From Poronia punctata (Eukaryota > Ascomycota > Sordariomycetes > Xylariales > Xylariaceae): a stretch of 64,000 nucleotides of DNA. Below, in pieces: positions 11,239-23,072 of this stretch. The translations under genes were made by a program, and so were the position numbers. The first letter of the stretch is position 1. Every line of letters begins with the position of its first letter. A model generated the notes under the pieces. The model was not told the origin of the DNA. It did not search any database and was given only the letters and a program-made list of their open reading frames with translations. The stretch covers positions 121,077-185,076 of the forward strand of contig MU401516.1 of the NCBI GenBank assembly GCA_022579005.1, given 5' to 3'.

Positions 11239-12947
11239 ATGCCACATATCGGGCTTGAAATGGAGCGCAGCCTAGGGGTTGGCGGCTGGAAGGATGCGGT
11301 TGTGAACCTCCTAGCCCGAAGCGCCGTTGCAGCGCTGGATAAACGTCAATCCAGTGAAACGTCTGGGGATTCCGCAAGCGATATCTCTGGTGAGATATCC
11401 GACGCTGCGACTGCCTTTTCCAGTTGGGATAATTGCATGAACGCCAACTTTTGCAAGTACGTCTGGTTCATGTTCCCGGTCACTGATCTAGTCCGTGCCG
11501 GCCTATGCAGATCCGTCTCGTTGAAGAGTCTAATGACAGCTAACTGAGTTCCAGGTGGCCTGCAATTGCGCTAATCGCCATCGGCGGTCTCGTCATCTTC
11601 TCCATCGTGTGGTGCATTGTCCGGTGCTGCTGCTGTGGCCTCTCATGTTGCTGCCAGTGTTGCTACTGCTTGAAGTGCTGCGGTGAATGCTGTGGCTTAT
11701 GCGACCCCCCTCGAGGCAAGCGTAATAAATATATCGACGAACCATTCGTTCCTCCCCATCACGATCAAGGGTATCGTTCTCAGGCTCCGATGCACCCCGG
11801 TTTCGACTCTTCAAAGCCCACCGTGCCGCAATACGCCGAATTCGACAGCGGCACTAAGAAAGATGCCGACTCCCTACCTGCCATGCCAACCTGGGAGGAC
11901 GCCAATTCGAAAAAGGTTCTGGTCGAAGAAGAAGCGGTTGAAATGGAGCCTCTGAAGAAGCCCGACCCAAGCCAAGCCTCCTCACTCAGTACCGTGGCGA
12001 AGTCATTACATGCGGCGTCGCCCAGTCCAATCTCACCCTCACCACGAGGCATGAGCCCATACGGTCCGCCGGTCGGCACAGGTGGACCAGGCGGGTACAT
12101 GGCGGCAACCCGCAACGATGGCAACCCGTATAGTTCGAGTCACCAAGGCTATAGCGGATACGATAATTACGGTTATGAGAATCAGGATTCGCCAACCAAC
12201 ATGAATGACATGGCTGTAGTTGCACCGGCCGGCCCGCTAGGGCGGCGCCCAACACCACATCGCAACTACAAGCCCGGATATGACCAGGAAGACATGGACC
12301 ACGGGTACTCCCAGTATCACCCATCACAAAGTCCCCGGCCTTTCAACGATGAATTCGGCCGTAGCGGGACGCCGACCTCCTCCTATGACCGCACAAACCC
12401 GAAAAGCCGAGGCATGCCCCCTAATGACGGCTACGCTAGGCATCAAATGTCGCCAGGGCCTCGTAGAGGTTACGGGTACGACAATCCGACGAGAATGGGC
12501 TCTCCCGGCGCTCAGCCGGGCTATGGATTTGGAAACAACCACGGCCACAACGGCCCTCGAAGATCCCCCGGCCCACAGGCGGGTTATGGATATCCGCAGC
12601 GCGCCAAGGTCCAGGACGAGCATACCCACCACCCATATCCAGCGGCGCGCCGTGGCTATCCAGCTAACAGCCAAGATGATCTCGCGCCCGTGCCAGTAGA
12701 TTCATATACCCATCCCTCGCCCCCGATATCACCAATCCGGAATAACAGCGGGTTCGACTTTAACTCTGGATACAGCCGCTCAGACAGCCGCGCTAGTCCT
12801 GTCCCAGCGGGGTTGACCCCTGCGCCTCCTGTCCATGCGCCTAGCCTAGGCTCCAATGGAGGGAGTGCATATCCCGGCTATCGGAGCTACAAGCCCGCGG
12901 ATGTCCCGAATCCGCAACAGCAGCAACATGACTGGGGTCCCTTATAA
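11239..12947 (+). CDS. Fibroin-3-related Cys-rich single-pass membrane protein
   Basis: Two exons, 11239..11456 and 11555..12947, with a 98-nt intron (GTACGT donor, CCAG acceptor), give 536 aa. The join restores FCKWPAIALIAIGG, the hallmark of the ascomycete 'fibroin-3 related protein' family. In order: an extracellular or lumenal N terminus with SSWDNCM..FCK; one membrane segment at about residues 74-96; then an exceptional cysteine run with CCCCGLSCCCQCC, LKCCGECCG and LCDPPRGK. A conserved cytoplasmic part follows (KYIDEPFVPPHH, SQAPMHPGF, LPAMPTWEDA, KKVLVEEEAVEMEPLKKP). The last 330 residues are disordered and rich in Gly, Pro, Tyr, Ser and Asn. The juxtamembrane cysteines are likely palmitoylated, which would suit plasma-membrane or septal attachment, but this is inference. 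A second in-frame ATG lies seven codons downstream of the chosen start. No enzymatic motif is visible. Confidence 0.87.
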
Positions 12948-13547
12948 CGACGCATCGGTACTAAAAAGACAAGAGAAAAAAGAAAGAAAAAACCCAGTTT
13001 TGCACCACAACTGTTATCTCACGCCTGTCTCGGTATGCCGAAGGGTATCGCTAGAGGCGCTTACCTTTTCCCGAGTATGTATATATGCCACTAGGGCTTT
13101 GGGGCTTTGGGTCGATCTTGGATCTTTAAGCAGGGCATCGGCGTTAGAGGCGTCTTGATCTAGTCAATATGTTGCACATACTTCTATACAACTGCATAAT
13201 TGCACAGTAAATGAGCGGCGTGTTGTCGGCATATGTATGCTATTCGGCTGGCGTGCCTATCCCATATGGCATCTACTTGCAATAACTGTTGCCATCTCTA
13301 CATCATCTCTTGCCCATATCATTATAGGCGGTTGCGTCACCACATACCAGCCTCACACACACCACTCTTCGGGTCTCTTATCACAGTTGCCCCTGGTTAC
13401 TACTGCCGTTTCTTGTTCTTGTGCGGCCAGATACCCTCTTCCTCTTTTCCTACCTGTCCTGGAGGCGCCTGTCGCCTTCTGCAACCCAAGGTAGTTCGAT
13501 AATCTAGATTCGCGGGGCATCAGGTGCACGCCTGGCTGATAGCATCA
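12948..13547. other. Convergent intergenic spacer
   Basis: This lies between two 3' ends. The first 50 bases after the stop are A-rich (AAGAGAAAAAAGAAAGAAAAAA-like), plausibly 3' UTR. The rest holds short pyrimidine-rich frames without family resemblance. Nothing else is supported. Confidence 0.45.
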
Positions 13548-14958
13548 TTAGGCGAGATGGTTGACGAGTCGGGCACCTGACATGACGAGCTCTGCCGGCC
13601 TAGGATCCTCACGGACTAGAACATAGTCGTCTTCAATGTCCACCAGCGAATCATCATGGGGACTCCTGGCATTGGGGTTCTGATGCTGTGACCAGATGGA
13701 GGCCACACCATACTCTGGACCTGCGTACATGCGTGCGACCTCGCTTGACGACGGAACTCGCCACTGCGAGCCAAGCCGCAACTTGCCACTTGAGCGGCTA
13801 ATCTGAAGACTTTCTCTGATGTCCTTGTCATCGACATAGCCCCTTCCGCTCAGGGGGTAGCCCGAAGCGGTAATGACGCAGTCACTGCTACTTTGGCTAT
13901 CTCGGGTTGTACCTGTGTCGCTCTGGTCATCCGTATCGTCGTCCACACTCTCGCAGGGTGCCTTGAATGGCTTATTAATGACACCCCTGTCGATCACTAC
14001 GTACGACTCACTTGGGTCGCTGGCCGACAAAGGACTGGTTCTTTGATCATACTCAGTGTCATCAGTACTCCCGACACGAGAAACACGCCTGCGGGACGGC
14101 CCCTAGACTTAGTCAGCACACGAGGCAGAAATGCCACATCGGTGGACCTGTATGGGGTGGGGAAAGCTCTGGGTCATATTGGGGAAAACGACAAACCATT
14201 AGAGCCCATAACGGCTCGCTTACCTTGTGCTTCGGCGAACGGGACCTGCGACGAGGGCTAGAGATGGAGGATACGACCCGGGCCTCACGTGCCCGTCGTG
14301 TGGGCTGCTTCATCAGCTGCAACTCTCTGATCTTCCCCTGCAGGCACTGGATCTCAGATTTCTTAACTTGGATTTCCCGCTTGTATTCTGCTATGCGACG
14401 GTCAAGGACCATTTGCCACTGGGTGTCAGCTTCCTCATCTCTTGACACCACGGGGACGGAACCGCTGTAACCCGGGGGTCCCGAGTTCTTAGCATGTACA
14501 GCCACTGGTCGTTGTGTTCTTGACGGCGCTGTGTCAAAAGCCTGGGTATGCGAAGCCGTGGTTCGGTCGGCAAATAATCTGGTGTTATCCGGGCTTTTCG
14601 CATCACTTTTCCCCGCCACCTGTGGTGTCGTGGACCAAACTTGGGTATTCATATATCCCGTGGAGTCCGTGAAGCCGCCTGGGTACCAAGGTGCGGCGGC
14701 ATCGTAATACCCATGCCTTGCAGTTTGTGAGTTCTGCTGGTGATACGCGGCTGGCTGAGCTATATGGCGAGTTTGGGCGTTAAGATAAGATGAACTATCG
14801 GTTCCAGAACCGGACCAGCGACCGGGGGCATCCAGATTATGACGTGGTATATCACCGGCCCAACGAACAGAGGCAGCTGTTCCAGGACCCAGTGTGTTCC
14901 TCTGGGAGGAGCTGTTGCCAGTTGGCGGCAGTGGTCCCCAACCTCTGGTGCACTGCAT
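13548..14958 (-). CDS. Uncharacterised protein with a central coiled coil
   Basis: No family is recognised. The preferred model has two exons: 14958..14224, and 14102..13548 after a 121-nt intron (GTAAGC donor, CTGACTAAGTCTAG branch and acceptor, phase 0). It gives 429 aa. The N-terminal half is Gly/Ser/Gln/Tyr rich and probably disordered. At about residues 175-210 a charged helix (DTQWQMVLDRRIAEYKREIQ and the following IQCLQGKIRELQL) predicts a coiled coil. A basic Arg/Ser stretch (RRRSRSPKHK) sits right at the exon junction. The C-terminal part is acidic and ends in a conserved-looking block (VDIEDDYVLVREDPRPAELV). The start is uncertain: another open frame beginning at 15145 could be an extra upstream exon, but I found no clean splice path joining it. 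The splice choice could also shift the junction by a few codons. Confidence 0.55.
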
Positions 14959-16477
14959 CGTTACTTCCCTGGTTAGCGATAGTCATATGGACAATACCGT
15001 CAAACTGCAGCAGTGCAGGAACGGGAAGACTGGGATTAGCAAACGCTATAGGTACTGACAACTGAGCAAAAACAGATTTGCGCGTGTTGAGTGGGCCGGG
15101 AAGTTGGGATAACTGGCTCTTGATACGGAATAGGTACCTGGCCATGGCGGTAACAAGGGCCGGACATGTTATTTGAGGTCACGGACTTATCGACTCTTGG
15201 TTTCGAAAGGCCAGAAATAGATGAGATAAACTGGAAGGACGGTTGTCAACACAGATCATTCTTAAAAGAATAGTGCTTTCGGGATTGGCTGTGTATGATT
15301 TTAGCTGGCTGGGATACTTGGGTGTATGTGGGAAGAAGGGAGAAGAAGCTGCGCGCAAATGCTTCTAATCCTGTCTACGTGTCTATGTGTACAATAGTCA
15401 GAACTACATGTACATAAGGCATCTGACCATAGCTCGTCCCTTCCAGGCTTGTTGTTTGTTAAAAGATAGAAATTGTTTGCTTAGAAAATACCTTATTGCG
15501 TTTACCTAGCACATACTTGTGTATGTACATGTATCTCATAGGGCTCCGTAAATTGTTGACTGATAGGTAGAGTAGGTGCCTACTTATATTATGTACTAGG
15601 TAGGCTGTAGGCAGAGGCGGGCACCAGCTGCATGAAACGGACATAAAGAACGCCATTCAAGACAGGTTCTAATTGTTGTTTTTATGTTATCTTGTGTAGG
15701 TGCATATGTCGGTGACCCAGTCACTCATGTGTAATCTTGAAAATCGAATAAATGATTATATAATACACATACATGAAAGAAGTACCTTAAAGGACAAACG
15801 ACTGAATTGCCTACAACCTGAGTTAGGTGTACAGAAACTACATGCTTAACTTAATGCAAGGCATATTCAAAATACGGTCGAATTGATATTGTTGTTGTCG
15901 TTTACAAAAGGCCACCTACGACTTATCATACAAGAATGTACCAAAGAAGCCGGCGCAGACACAAGGACTCTCTAGTTTAAACACACAAGAAAGAGGTCAA
16001 CATGGTCTTACCGCTGCTTACTTGTCGGTAGACTATCTTATCGTATAGAACACTGTGACGCAAATGTCTAAATTCCTCCTTTCTTCGCTTAATCAACTTT
16101 TGGCCGGGCTGTATCAGCGTAAACAATATGTCGAGGTTCTATGCTTCCTCAATCCAGATCGCAGTTGATTGTGTTGATTTGCATCATCGAACTGCCCGTC
16201 GGTATTGCGGCAAGATAGTACTTGACATCAGTTATTGTGAATACAAGGTTGTTGATTATGCATCGTGCTCTGTCTTATCGAATACAAAGGATTTCATCCC
16301 TGATATACACATGTCCAACGGTACTGATAAACTGCAAGGCGAGGTAGCTACATGGCTAGCAAAACCCCCTTCCACATTAAGCCTCGTCTCATGTATCGCC
16401 CATGTGAACCCTCTCTTTGGTCGGAGTTCGTAGGTAGTTGCCAGTGTTGTTTGATCGGTCTTCTACCTATAACCTGA
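14959..16477. other. Intergenic spacer upstream of the coiled-coil gene
   Basis: This should contain the promoter of the minus-strand coiled-coil gene and the 3' UTR of the RCR-type gene. A possible upstream exon of the former lies at 15145-14980. Bases 15500-15840 have TACCTA-type words. A frame at 16128-16433 on the plus strand overlaps the 3' end of the RCR-type gene and lacks any family signal. Confidence 0.4.
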
Positions 16478-17023
16478 TTACTTTCCGGGCGGTGGCCCAG
16501 CAGGAGGGGCGTAATCCCCGCTGTATACATTTTTAGGAGGCTCGACACCACTGGCCTGTTGACCGTAATTCTCCATGGGATACGAAGGCTGCGGCTGGGC
16601 TCCGTAAGCCGGCGGCGGCTGATGGTATCCCTGGTTATACCCTTGCTGATTGTAACCTTGATTGTACGCGTGAGGGTTGTTGTGCTGCTGTCCGTGATTA
16701 GGAGCCATCCAACCGGTGCCGTATAGCGGAGCCGTCCCGCGGCGGCGGCGACGGCGAGTATTGCGGAGGCTGGCTCGATGTTAGTTCTCTGATTGCCGCG
16801 CCGTCGCAAGAGCAAAAGGTGGGGATGGCGATACTTACGCCCACAAGAAGAAGATTAAAAAGAAGAGAGCGATGATGACGGCTGTGAAGACCCATCGCCC
16901 ATACCCATTCCAAGGACTGTTATCTACGCACCCATTGTATCTTGAAGAGTAATGGGTACCGCTTGGGCAATCTATCCAGCGTTTATACAATAAACCTGAC
17001 ATTATGTTTTGGGCGGGTGCCAT
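16478..17023 (-). CDS. RCR-family (Congo-red resistance/chitin regulation) single-pass membrane protein
   Basis: Two exons, 17023..16839 and 16769..16478, with a 69-nt intron (GTAAGT donor, CCAG acceptor, phase 2), give 158 aa. A short Cys-containing N-terminal part (WIDCPSGTHYSSRYNGCVDN) precedes one transmembrane helix (about residues 44-62). An arginine string follows (RNTRRRRRRGTAP), then the family signature LYGTGWM. The C-terminal tail is Gln/Tyr/Pro/Gly rich, with NQGYNQQGYNQGYHQPPPAY and a final PPGPPPGK-like end. RCR1/RCR2 of budding yeast act in ER and endosome/vacuole membranes, alter chitin deposition and bind Rsp5 through PPxY-type motifs. Here PPPAY is the best such candidate. 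Family assignment rests on TM plus Arg string plus YGTGW; the precise cellular role in this fungus is inferred. Confidence 0.8.
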
Positions 17024-20000
17024 TGTGGAATGAGCGCGCGAGCCCAGGCGATAGAGATAAAGCGATGCGAAAATCCGTTCCTAAGAGCGATGGTTGTTGT
17101 TTTGCTGATCAATGCAGAAGTAATGGCGTCGTAGGCAGAATGACGTGTGGGACTTGGCGTACAATATGTAGTGCCGAAAAAGGCAGACGATGTAAGTGAT
17201 ATCTCAACAGGAGGCTATTACGCAACTTCCCTGTTCTTGACGTTTTGTGTGCGGATGGTGATTTACCAATTGACTAGGTACTGAGTAGAAGAATAGAGGA
17301 GAAAGATGGATTAAGAGCCAGAGGTGCGATGGATAGATCTCATTGAAGTATCCCAAATAAGGTATCTTGGCAGTATGAAAGCTTCGAGGCGTCATCGGCA
17401 CGTAAACTCAATTATGGGTTGTCTAACAGGCTCACTTTGCAGTAGACAAGCAAGCCATAAGCTTGAAGGAGTTACAAGGTGGCACTCGTACAAGTACACA
17501 CTGTAACCGTATGTGTGACTACTTAACTCGTAGGTTGCCGTGATTGCCCTTGGAACTACCCCGGGACTACGTGGCTCAGCGTTGAGGATGGCGTGGCCAA
17601 CCATGACAGATAAGTAGTGGGCCAATAGAAAGTCGTCCAGGTAACTGATTTCTGGCCAGACACGGAATGGCGTGTGGCTGAGCCAGAACTTGACGACGAC
17701 CAAGAAGTGTAAGGTATTAGGGAGGTACCTAGTTTAGACGGAAACCCACATATCATAACACATAATGTGGGTTAGGTACCTAGTAGTACACGTAAAAGGG
17801 CACATGGCCAGATTTGCTCGGAATTCTATACTCTTTGTCCCTTTTGCTTCTTGACCGGTGCCTCATAATAGTATCTATGTATCCAATCATGGAGCTCTTG
17901 AATGTTGAACCAGGAGCACGTACTCTTAATGGTCTTTTTTCTTTCCACCTTTTTTCTTCCAAATAACGGATTGCGGCTGCGATGGCTGTAGTACTAAATA
18001 GCCAATATCAGTACGTATTTGTCTAGGTTTATTGACATTAGGGAAAATCCGATTACAGTAAACATTGCAGCCTCGGCTTGGTGGGTATCTAGTCCATCTA
18101 CGTGTAGGTTGCCATTCTGTTCTGTCCTGTTCTGTCCTGTTCTACCTGGGCCAGTATGCTAGGACTGGGGATTCTCTACCTTGGTATTACACGTATTCGT
18201 GGATGGGAATCGCTGCTTATGTACAAGTAGGTGGTTGCAACTTGCTAGGTTCGGTAGGTTAGTACCACCTAGGTAGGTAATTCCGACAGCTGATAACCTT
18301 GTAGCGAAAGATTAGGCTTGGAAGAAAAAAACATCAGGGAAAGACGTTGGAAAAGGGAAAGGAAAGATACCTATACGATCCAGTATCGGTACCTTTATCT
18401 TATGATTTTAATTTTAGGACATACTGGTATCAAGAAATACACGTGCAATACTAAATTTACTATGCGGTCGCCAATGGTGCGCCTTTTGTTGCTGCGGGAA
18501 AACGGACCAGGATATCTTGGGGCGGCGGTTGAAACAGCGAAAGAAAAGATACAGCATATCTAGCCTAATACTCGTAGCTCGAGACAACTAATGATGTGTT
18601 GCCACGTCAATATTCTCCGAACGGGTGGTAGACGTTTCCTAGCATCTAAAACGCCCACTCGCTTACTTATTACTACTCCCAGGAAATAGGTACTCTTCTC
18701 TTCCAGATTTTGCAATAAGCAGATTCTGACGTTTTGATGGTAATAAATTGCTTGATGTCCATTCAAAATTCGTGTACGGTTTAGCAAGCAGAGAACATTT
18801 AACTTTATTCTTCGGTCTTTCCGTTTTGCTGACGTCCTTTGTACTTCAACCCCGACGTTCGAATCTTCCGGAGATATAGTCAAGCAAACACTATATCCTC
18901 CTAGGTCAGGTATCCTCTCCTCTTATTCCCGTTGTTGTTTCTTTGTATGCTTCTCGCAATGCGAGTAGGGTTTTGTTTACCCTTCAAGCGCACCTACCAT
19001 CTTGGTCCTAACCTTCTGCTTTGCCCATCCCGCCTTCCCCTAGGTTCATATGTACACTTATATGTTATGCAGCTCAAGGTTAGATACCCGTCTGCAACCT
19101 GGAAACAGGAGAAGCCACGATGCCGGCGCTTCTAGAATATGCACCACCCGCCCACTTTTTCTTTTGGTTTTGCCAGCGCATACGCTTCATGGCCTTGGAG
19201 AGGAAGCGTCCACGTCGCGCCCCAATATGCTCGCCCTCGAGCCAATCACACTGCCACCCTTGTCGCGAGTACGCTTAGGTTAGAGACTTTGCCAACGCAT
19301 CGCCGCATGCTAGGAAGTCTACCTGGTATGCTGTATGCGTATGGTGCGCGTGCGCGTGTGCGAGTGTGTGTAGCCCCTTCAAAAGTCTCTGATCTGCCCC
19401 CCCGAGTTCCATTCAGCCCTCTTTCCTGCTTTTTGCTCTTTTCCTTCTAACTTCATTCCGCTTATTCACATTATCTGCTACGAGTGAGGCTGCCGGTTCT
19501 ATACGTATTATTACTTTGGTTGTTGCTCTTCTTGCCCACACCTTCCATGCCTCTCTGCCGTTCTGCTCCTGTCCCTTGAAATATGTCGCCTGGTGATGAA
19601 ACACGAGGTCGTGGTCGTTAATTGTCCGCCTATCCTATCCAAAATAACTACGCATGTCAGTGTGGTGGTCTCTTACAATTGCACACCTGGTTCATTTCAA
19701 AGCCGTGTCATAAATTGTCATTGATATCGTTAAAATGCCCTTGAAATGCCCCAAAAGACCTATATGCCAATACGGCCCGCATTACACGGACTCACTACCG
19801 TGCCGACCGTCACCGCCCTGCTTCCACCACCAAAGATGTCCGAAAGAAGCCCGCCTACCCTTGGCTCTAGCATCTTGACCTTTCATCGTTGACGGCAACG
19901 TCTTCGCACCCATGTCAACTCCACGAAGCGCGACCTACCCCGAGCATAACAACATACGCCGACATGATTGGGAAAACAGCGGGTAAAAGCCGCCGAGGTT

Positions 20001-20245
20001 GGACACGTACGGGCAACACGGCAACACTCCGCAAAGCTCGCGAGAGATCATTTTTATATTAGGTCGTTGCCGGCCGAGAAGTATTCGTCTTAAGTTTCCG
20101 GATATCATGAGCTTCGTTAAAAAAATGCATCAGACTGTTTGCAATATGTTTGGGCAAGGGGGGGGGGGGGGGGGGAATAAGATATGTCCGAGTCAAGATC
20201 GCTTTCGCGCACCCGGAAGACGCCATGGACGAGCATCGAGCGGGC
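17024..20245. other. Large gene-poor interval (3.2 kb)
   Basis: No supportable gene on either strand. Noted: imperfect tandem TCTGTTC/TCTGTCC units at about 18117-18143, a tract of 18 G at 20158-20175, a CA/TG-like GCGTGTGCG run near 19345-19370, and many TACCTA/CTCGTA words at 17480-17790 and 18020-18290. The last 70 bases belong to the 3' flank of ARL8. Confidence 0.4.
20158..20175. repeat. Homopolymer tract, 18 G
   Basis: A run of 18 consecutive G lies just beyond the 3' end of ARL8. Homopolymers of this length are error prone, so the exact length should not be trusted. Confidence 0.9.
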
Positions 20246-21059
20246 TTATCTGTTGGCCCACTTCATAAGCCATTGAATCACCGCCTCCAAATTCGTCTCC
20301 TCCTTGGCACTAATACCGTAACAGGAGACCTCTCGATGCCCGATGTTCTTGAGGTCTAAAGCGTCGATGAGCGCGTCCACTGAGATTTTATCCGGCAAGT
20401 CCGACTTGTTCCCGAGCACAAGCAAGGGAATCCCTTCAAGTGTCCGCTGCGACATTAGAGAGTGGAGCTCTTCTTTGGCCACGGGCAGCTTGACGTGGTC
20501 TGCTATGTCAACGATGAATACTATAGCGCTTACCCCGCGACAGTATCTCTCCCACATCGGTCTAAAGCGAGGCTGGCCTCCCAGGTCCCAGCATTTGATT
20601 GTTACGTGGCCGCGTTGTACCCGCTTCATATTAAAGCCAACGGTGGGAATGGAGCTACTCGCGTTAGCCGAAAGCAGATCATGACTCGAGTCGAGCTGAC
20701 ATCTACGCATAACTTCAAGACAGGTAAGCCGCTTACTCGATTGTGAACTCGCCGCCCTGTATGCTCGAAACATTAGTGTCGGCCTAAAAGGAGAACGATG
20801 CTCTGGGGGCGTTTGCAGAAACATACAGACAGTACTCGAAGCAAAGAAGTCTTCCCAGCATTTTCCAGTCCGATTAGTGTCACGTCCATTTCACTTGCCC
20901 TGTTCCAAGGTTACTACCTTGTCCATTGCGCGAGGAGGTGCATGGGGCCTCGAATGGACACGCGTGATGCTCCCTCTTCATTAGCATCGAAAGTCATCGA
21001 AAGACTTACCAGAAAGTCCTCAGCAACCAGTCGTATACCTTGCGGAACAGTCCCGCCAT
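20246..21059 (-). CDS. ARL8: ARF-like small GTPase ARL8
   Basis: Four exons, 21059..21010, 20899..20827, 20756..20737 and 20654..20246, all GT..AG with matching phase, give 183 aa (family 186). The N-terminal helix [17 protein letters not shown] is the ARL8 signature. ARL8 lacks the myristoylated glycine of other ARFs, and here too residue 2 is Ala. G1 is GLENAGKT, switch I PTVGFNM, switch [13 protein letters not shown]4 NKSD and G5 SAKE, with the family [14 protein letters not shown] segment between. ARL8 recruits kinesin and HOPS effectors to lysosome or vacuole membranes in animals; a role in vacuole/endosome motility is likely here. Exon 3 is only 20 nt (GGEFTI plus part of D), so gene finders could skip it; without it the invariant GEFTIDSIPT string would break. 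Confidence 0.93.
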
Positions 21060-23072
21060 GATGCCACCCAAGGTTCGCTCGGTTTTTCGGTTGTTGTTGC
21101 TCGGTATGTAGCGGTGGCTCGCGGTGGGCAACAAGCAGAGGTGATCTTGTAAAAATTGAATGGCCTATAGAGAAAACGGACTGTAGATGCCGGACTAGCG
21201 GGTGACAGGAAACTTAAGGGGTGCTTGGGCGTGGCGTAGGTGTAGGAGTGAGCGAAATGGACAAAAAACGATCTGACTATGGTAAGATGTCTCAAACAGG
21301 TATTAAATAGTAAGTTGTTTCCTATGGCTGCAATATGTAATGAACAAAATGTCTCGTGCAACGGCTCGCAAAAGTGTTTCTTTCTTAGCGCTCAGGACGG
21401 CGGTCGGGTAGGTATCTGGTGCAAATAGAGGTCGGTCAAGGCAAGGTATGGAGCTGCTTGCCGATGGTGAAGACACAGACGCAAGGACGTGCACAGCGTT
21501 GAGAAGGTGGATGTGGAAGAGTGACGCCTCTAGCAGAGGGTCACAGTTCCCCACTATCTACGGAGATCGCACAAGCTGTAGGATGCCCCGTGCCTTTGAC
21601 CGGGGCGTGATCACTGGGGCTTTCTGGTGGGCTTGGTGGGCTACTCAAGCTGGGGTGTTTTTGGGGGGAAGGGGGGTGTCCTCTCCGGGGCACTTTTTTG
21701 GGGGGTAAGAAGGGTAATAGAGTGATGAGGGTCAACCTCGCATTTGACCAAGACGGCGTCACAGAGCGGCTAAGATGACAGGGGTATCATTCGCTCATCA
21801 GATGTAATTAGCGGGGCCCTACGGCGCAAGATTCGACCAGAGAGAAGGGTTGCGTCTTGCTATGTAAGGCAAATCTGGTATGTACGTGTATATACTTGTA
21901 GAATAACACCTCGCCCTGTGAGGAAGGCCTGCCTACAAAACAAAACATACGAACAAGGAAATAACAAGGTGAGTTTTCTAGGGAAGCAAATTATTTCTCT
22001 TGCCTGCTCTCGAAAGCACTTGCTCTCTGACTGCAAGTACCTTTTTGTGGCGGATCGAGGTGGAACACCTATTATGCATCTTGCTGGGCCCCGCTGAAGG
22101 TTGGCGCTGGGCTTAGGTGATGAGGTCCTGGTAGGTTCTTCTAGGAACGGGCCGTTCGCAAGCGGCTGTAAATCGGCTGGAGATTTACAAAAGGTGTGCG
22201 CTACAAGTACTAACGCATAGGTAGGCCAGATCATATGCACAATTATGTTATGTAGGGTTGTAGATGGAAATGAGTAGGCCGGAGGGCGATAACGTAGATA
22301 CGCCGCCAAAACTCTACGTAGGTATACGACTCCGGTCTATAACCATGTAACGTATTTAGGTATGCGGGATGATATGTAAGCATAGAAGCCGAAAAGGAAG
22401 AGGCATCCGATGCGCCAGGCCTAGACGAGACCTCCACGCCACGATGATTGCCATACGTCTCTCCCTACGCCTTCAAACGACCTGGATTGGTATCTTCGAT
22501 TTTTCAAGGACCGACTTCTTAGTAGGGTTAGAGCCAAAATACTCACCTAACCTAGGAGGAAGTTTCAAGTTATAAATCTTGGCAAAGTTCCTATCGGCAG
22601 GCTGACAGGTAAACTGGAAATTATATGTACACTTGCATACATACCTGACTAACCTTCTCACATACGACTATATAGGTACTTGTAGGTTGGAGTTACCGCG
22701 TACTCGTATCGGAGACTTTCTGTACAAAAGTATACATGTAGATACTTACCTAAGATACCTGACCTAACTTCAGTACTTGTAGAGGGCTACGAGTAGTCTA
22801 GGGAAGCAGACGGAGCCCCGCCATCAATCTTGACTGTGTACTATCGATAAGGAATTATCTCCGTACCAGCGCTCGATAAGGTTTTTTTTGGTCTGAATGA
22901 AGCTACAGCTTCATTGGATTCGGCAATCACCAGATGTGATGCTCGCAGAGAAGTTTGCCATTGTAGCCTGCGATAATCGAGTTGTCCTGTTTCTCTGCGC
23001 ATTTGGCTATATCAGCTTGCATGCCGCAGTACAGTAGGCGTCTAGACCAAATAAAACCTGCCAGCCGTTGCG
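21060..23072. other. Divergent intergenic region between ARL8 and RPA135
   Basis: Two kilobases holding both promoters and no gene I can support. G-rich strings (GGGGGGAAGGGGGGTG-like, 21660-21710) and TACCTA/CTCGTA-rich DNA (22600-22800) are present. Two copies of the 9-mer TCGATAAGG occur at 22844-22852 and 22873-22881, about 200 bases upstream of the RPA135 ATG. Confidence 0.4.
22844..22881 (+). promoter_or_regulatory. Pair of TCGATAAGG sites upstream of RPA135
   Basis: An exact 9-base word occurs twice, 29 bases apart centre to centre, in the proximal upstream region of the Pol I subunit gene. The core GATAA would suit a GATA factor or a ribosome-biogenesis regulator, but I have no binding evidence. 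It may be chance. Confidence 0.3.

Noticed and set aside
16128..16433. 101-codon plus-strand frame
   Set aside because: Abuts the 3' end of the RCR-type gene, has no family, and codon use resembles non-coding DNA.
18117..18143. TCTGTTC/TCTGTCC short tandem as a possible regulatory array
   Set aside because: Only four to five imperfect units with no nearby gene; ordinary microsatellite-like sequence.
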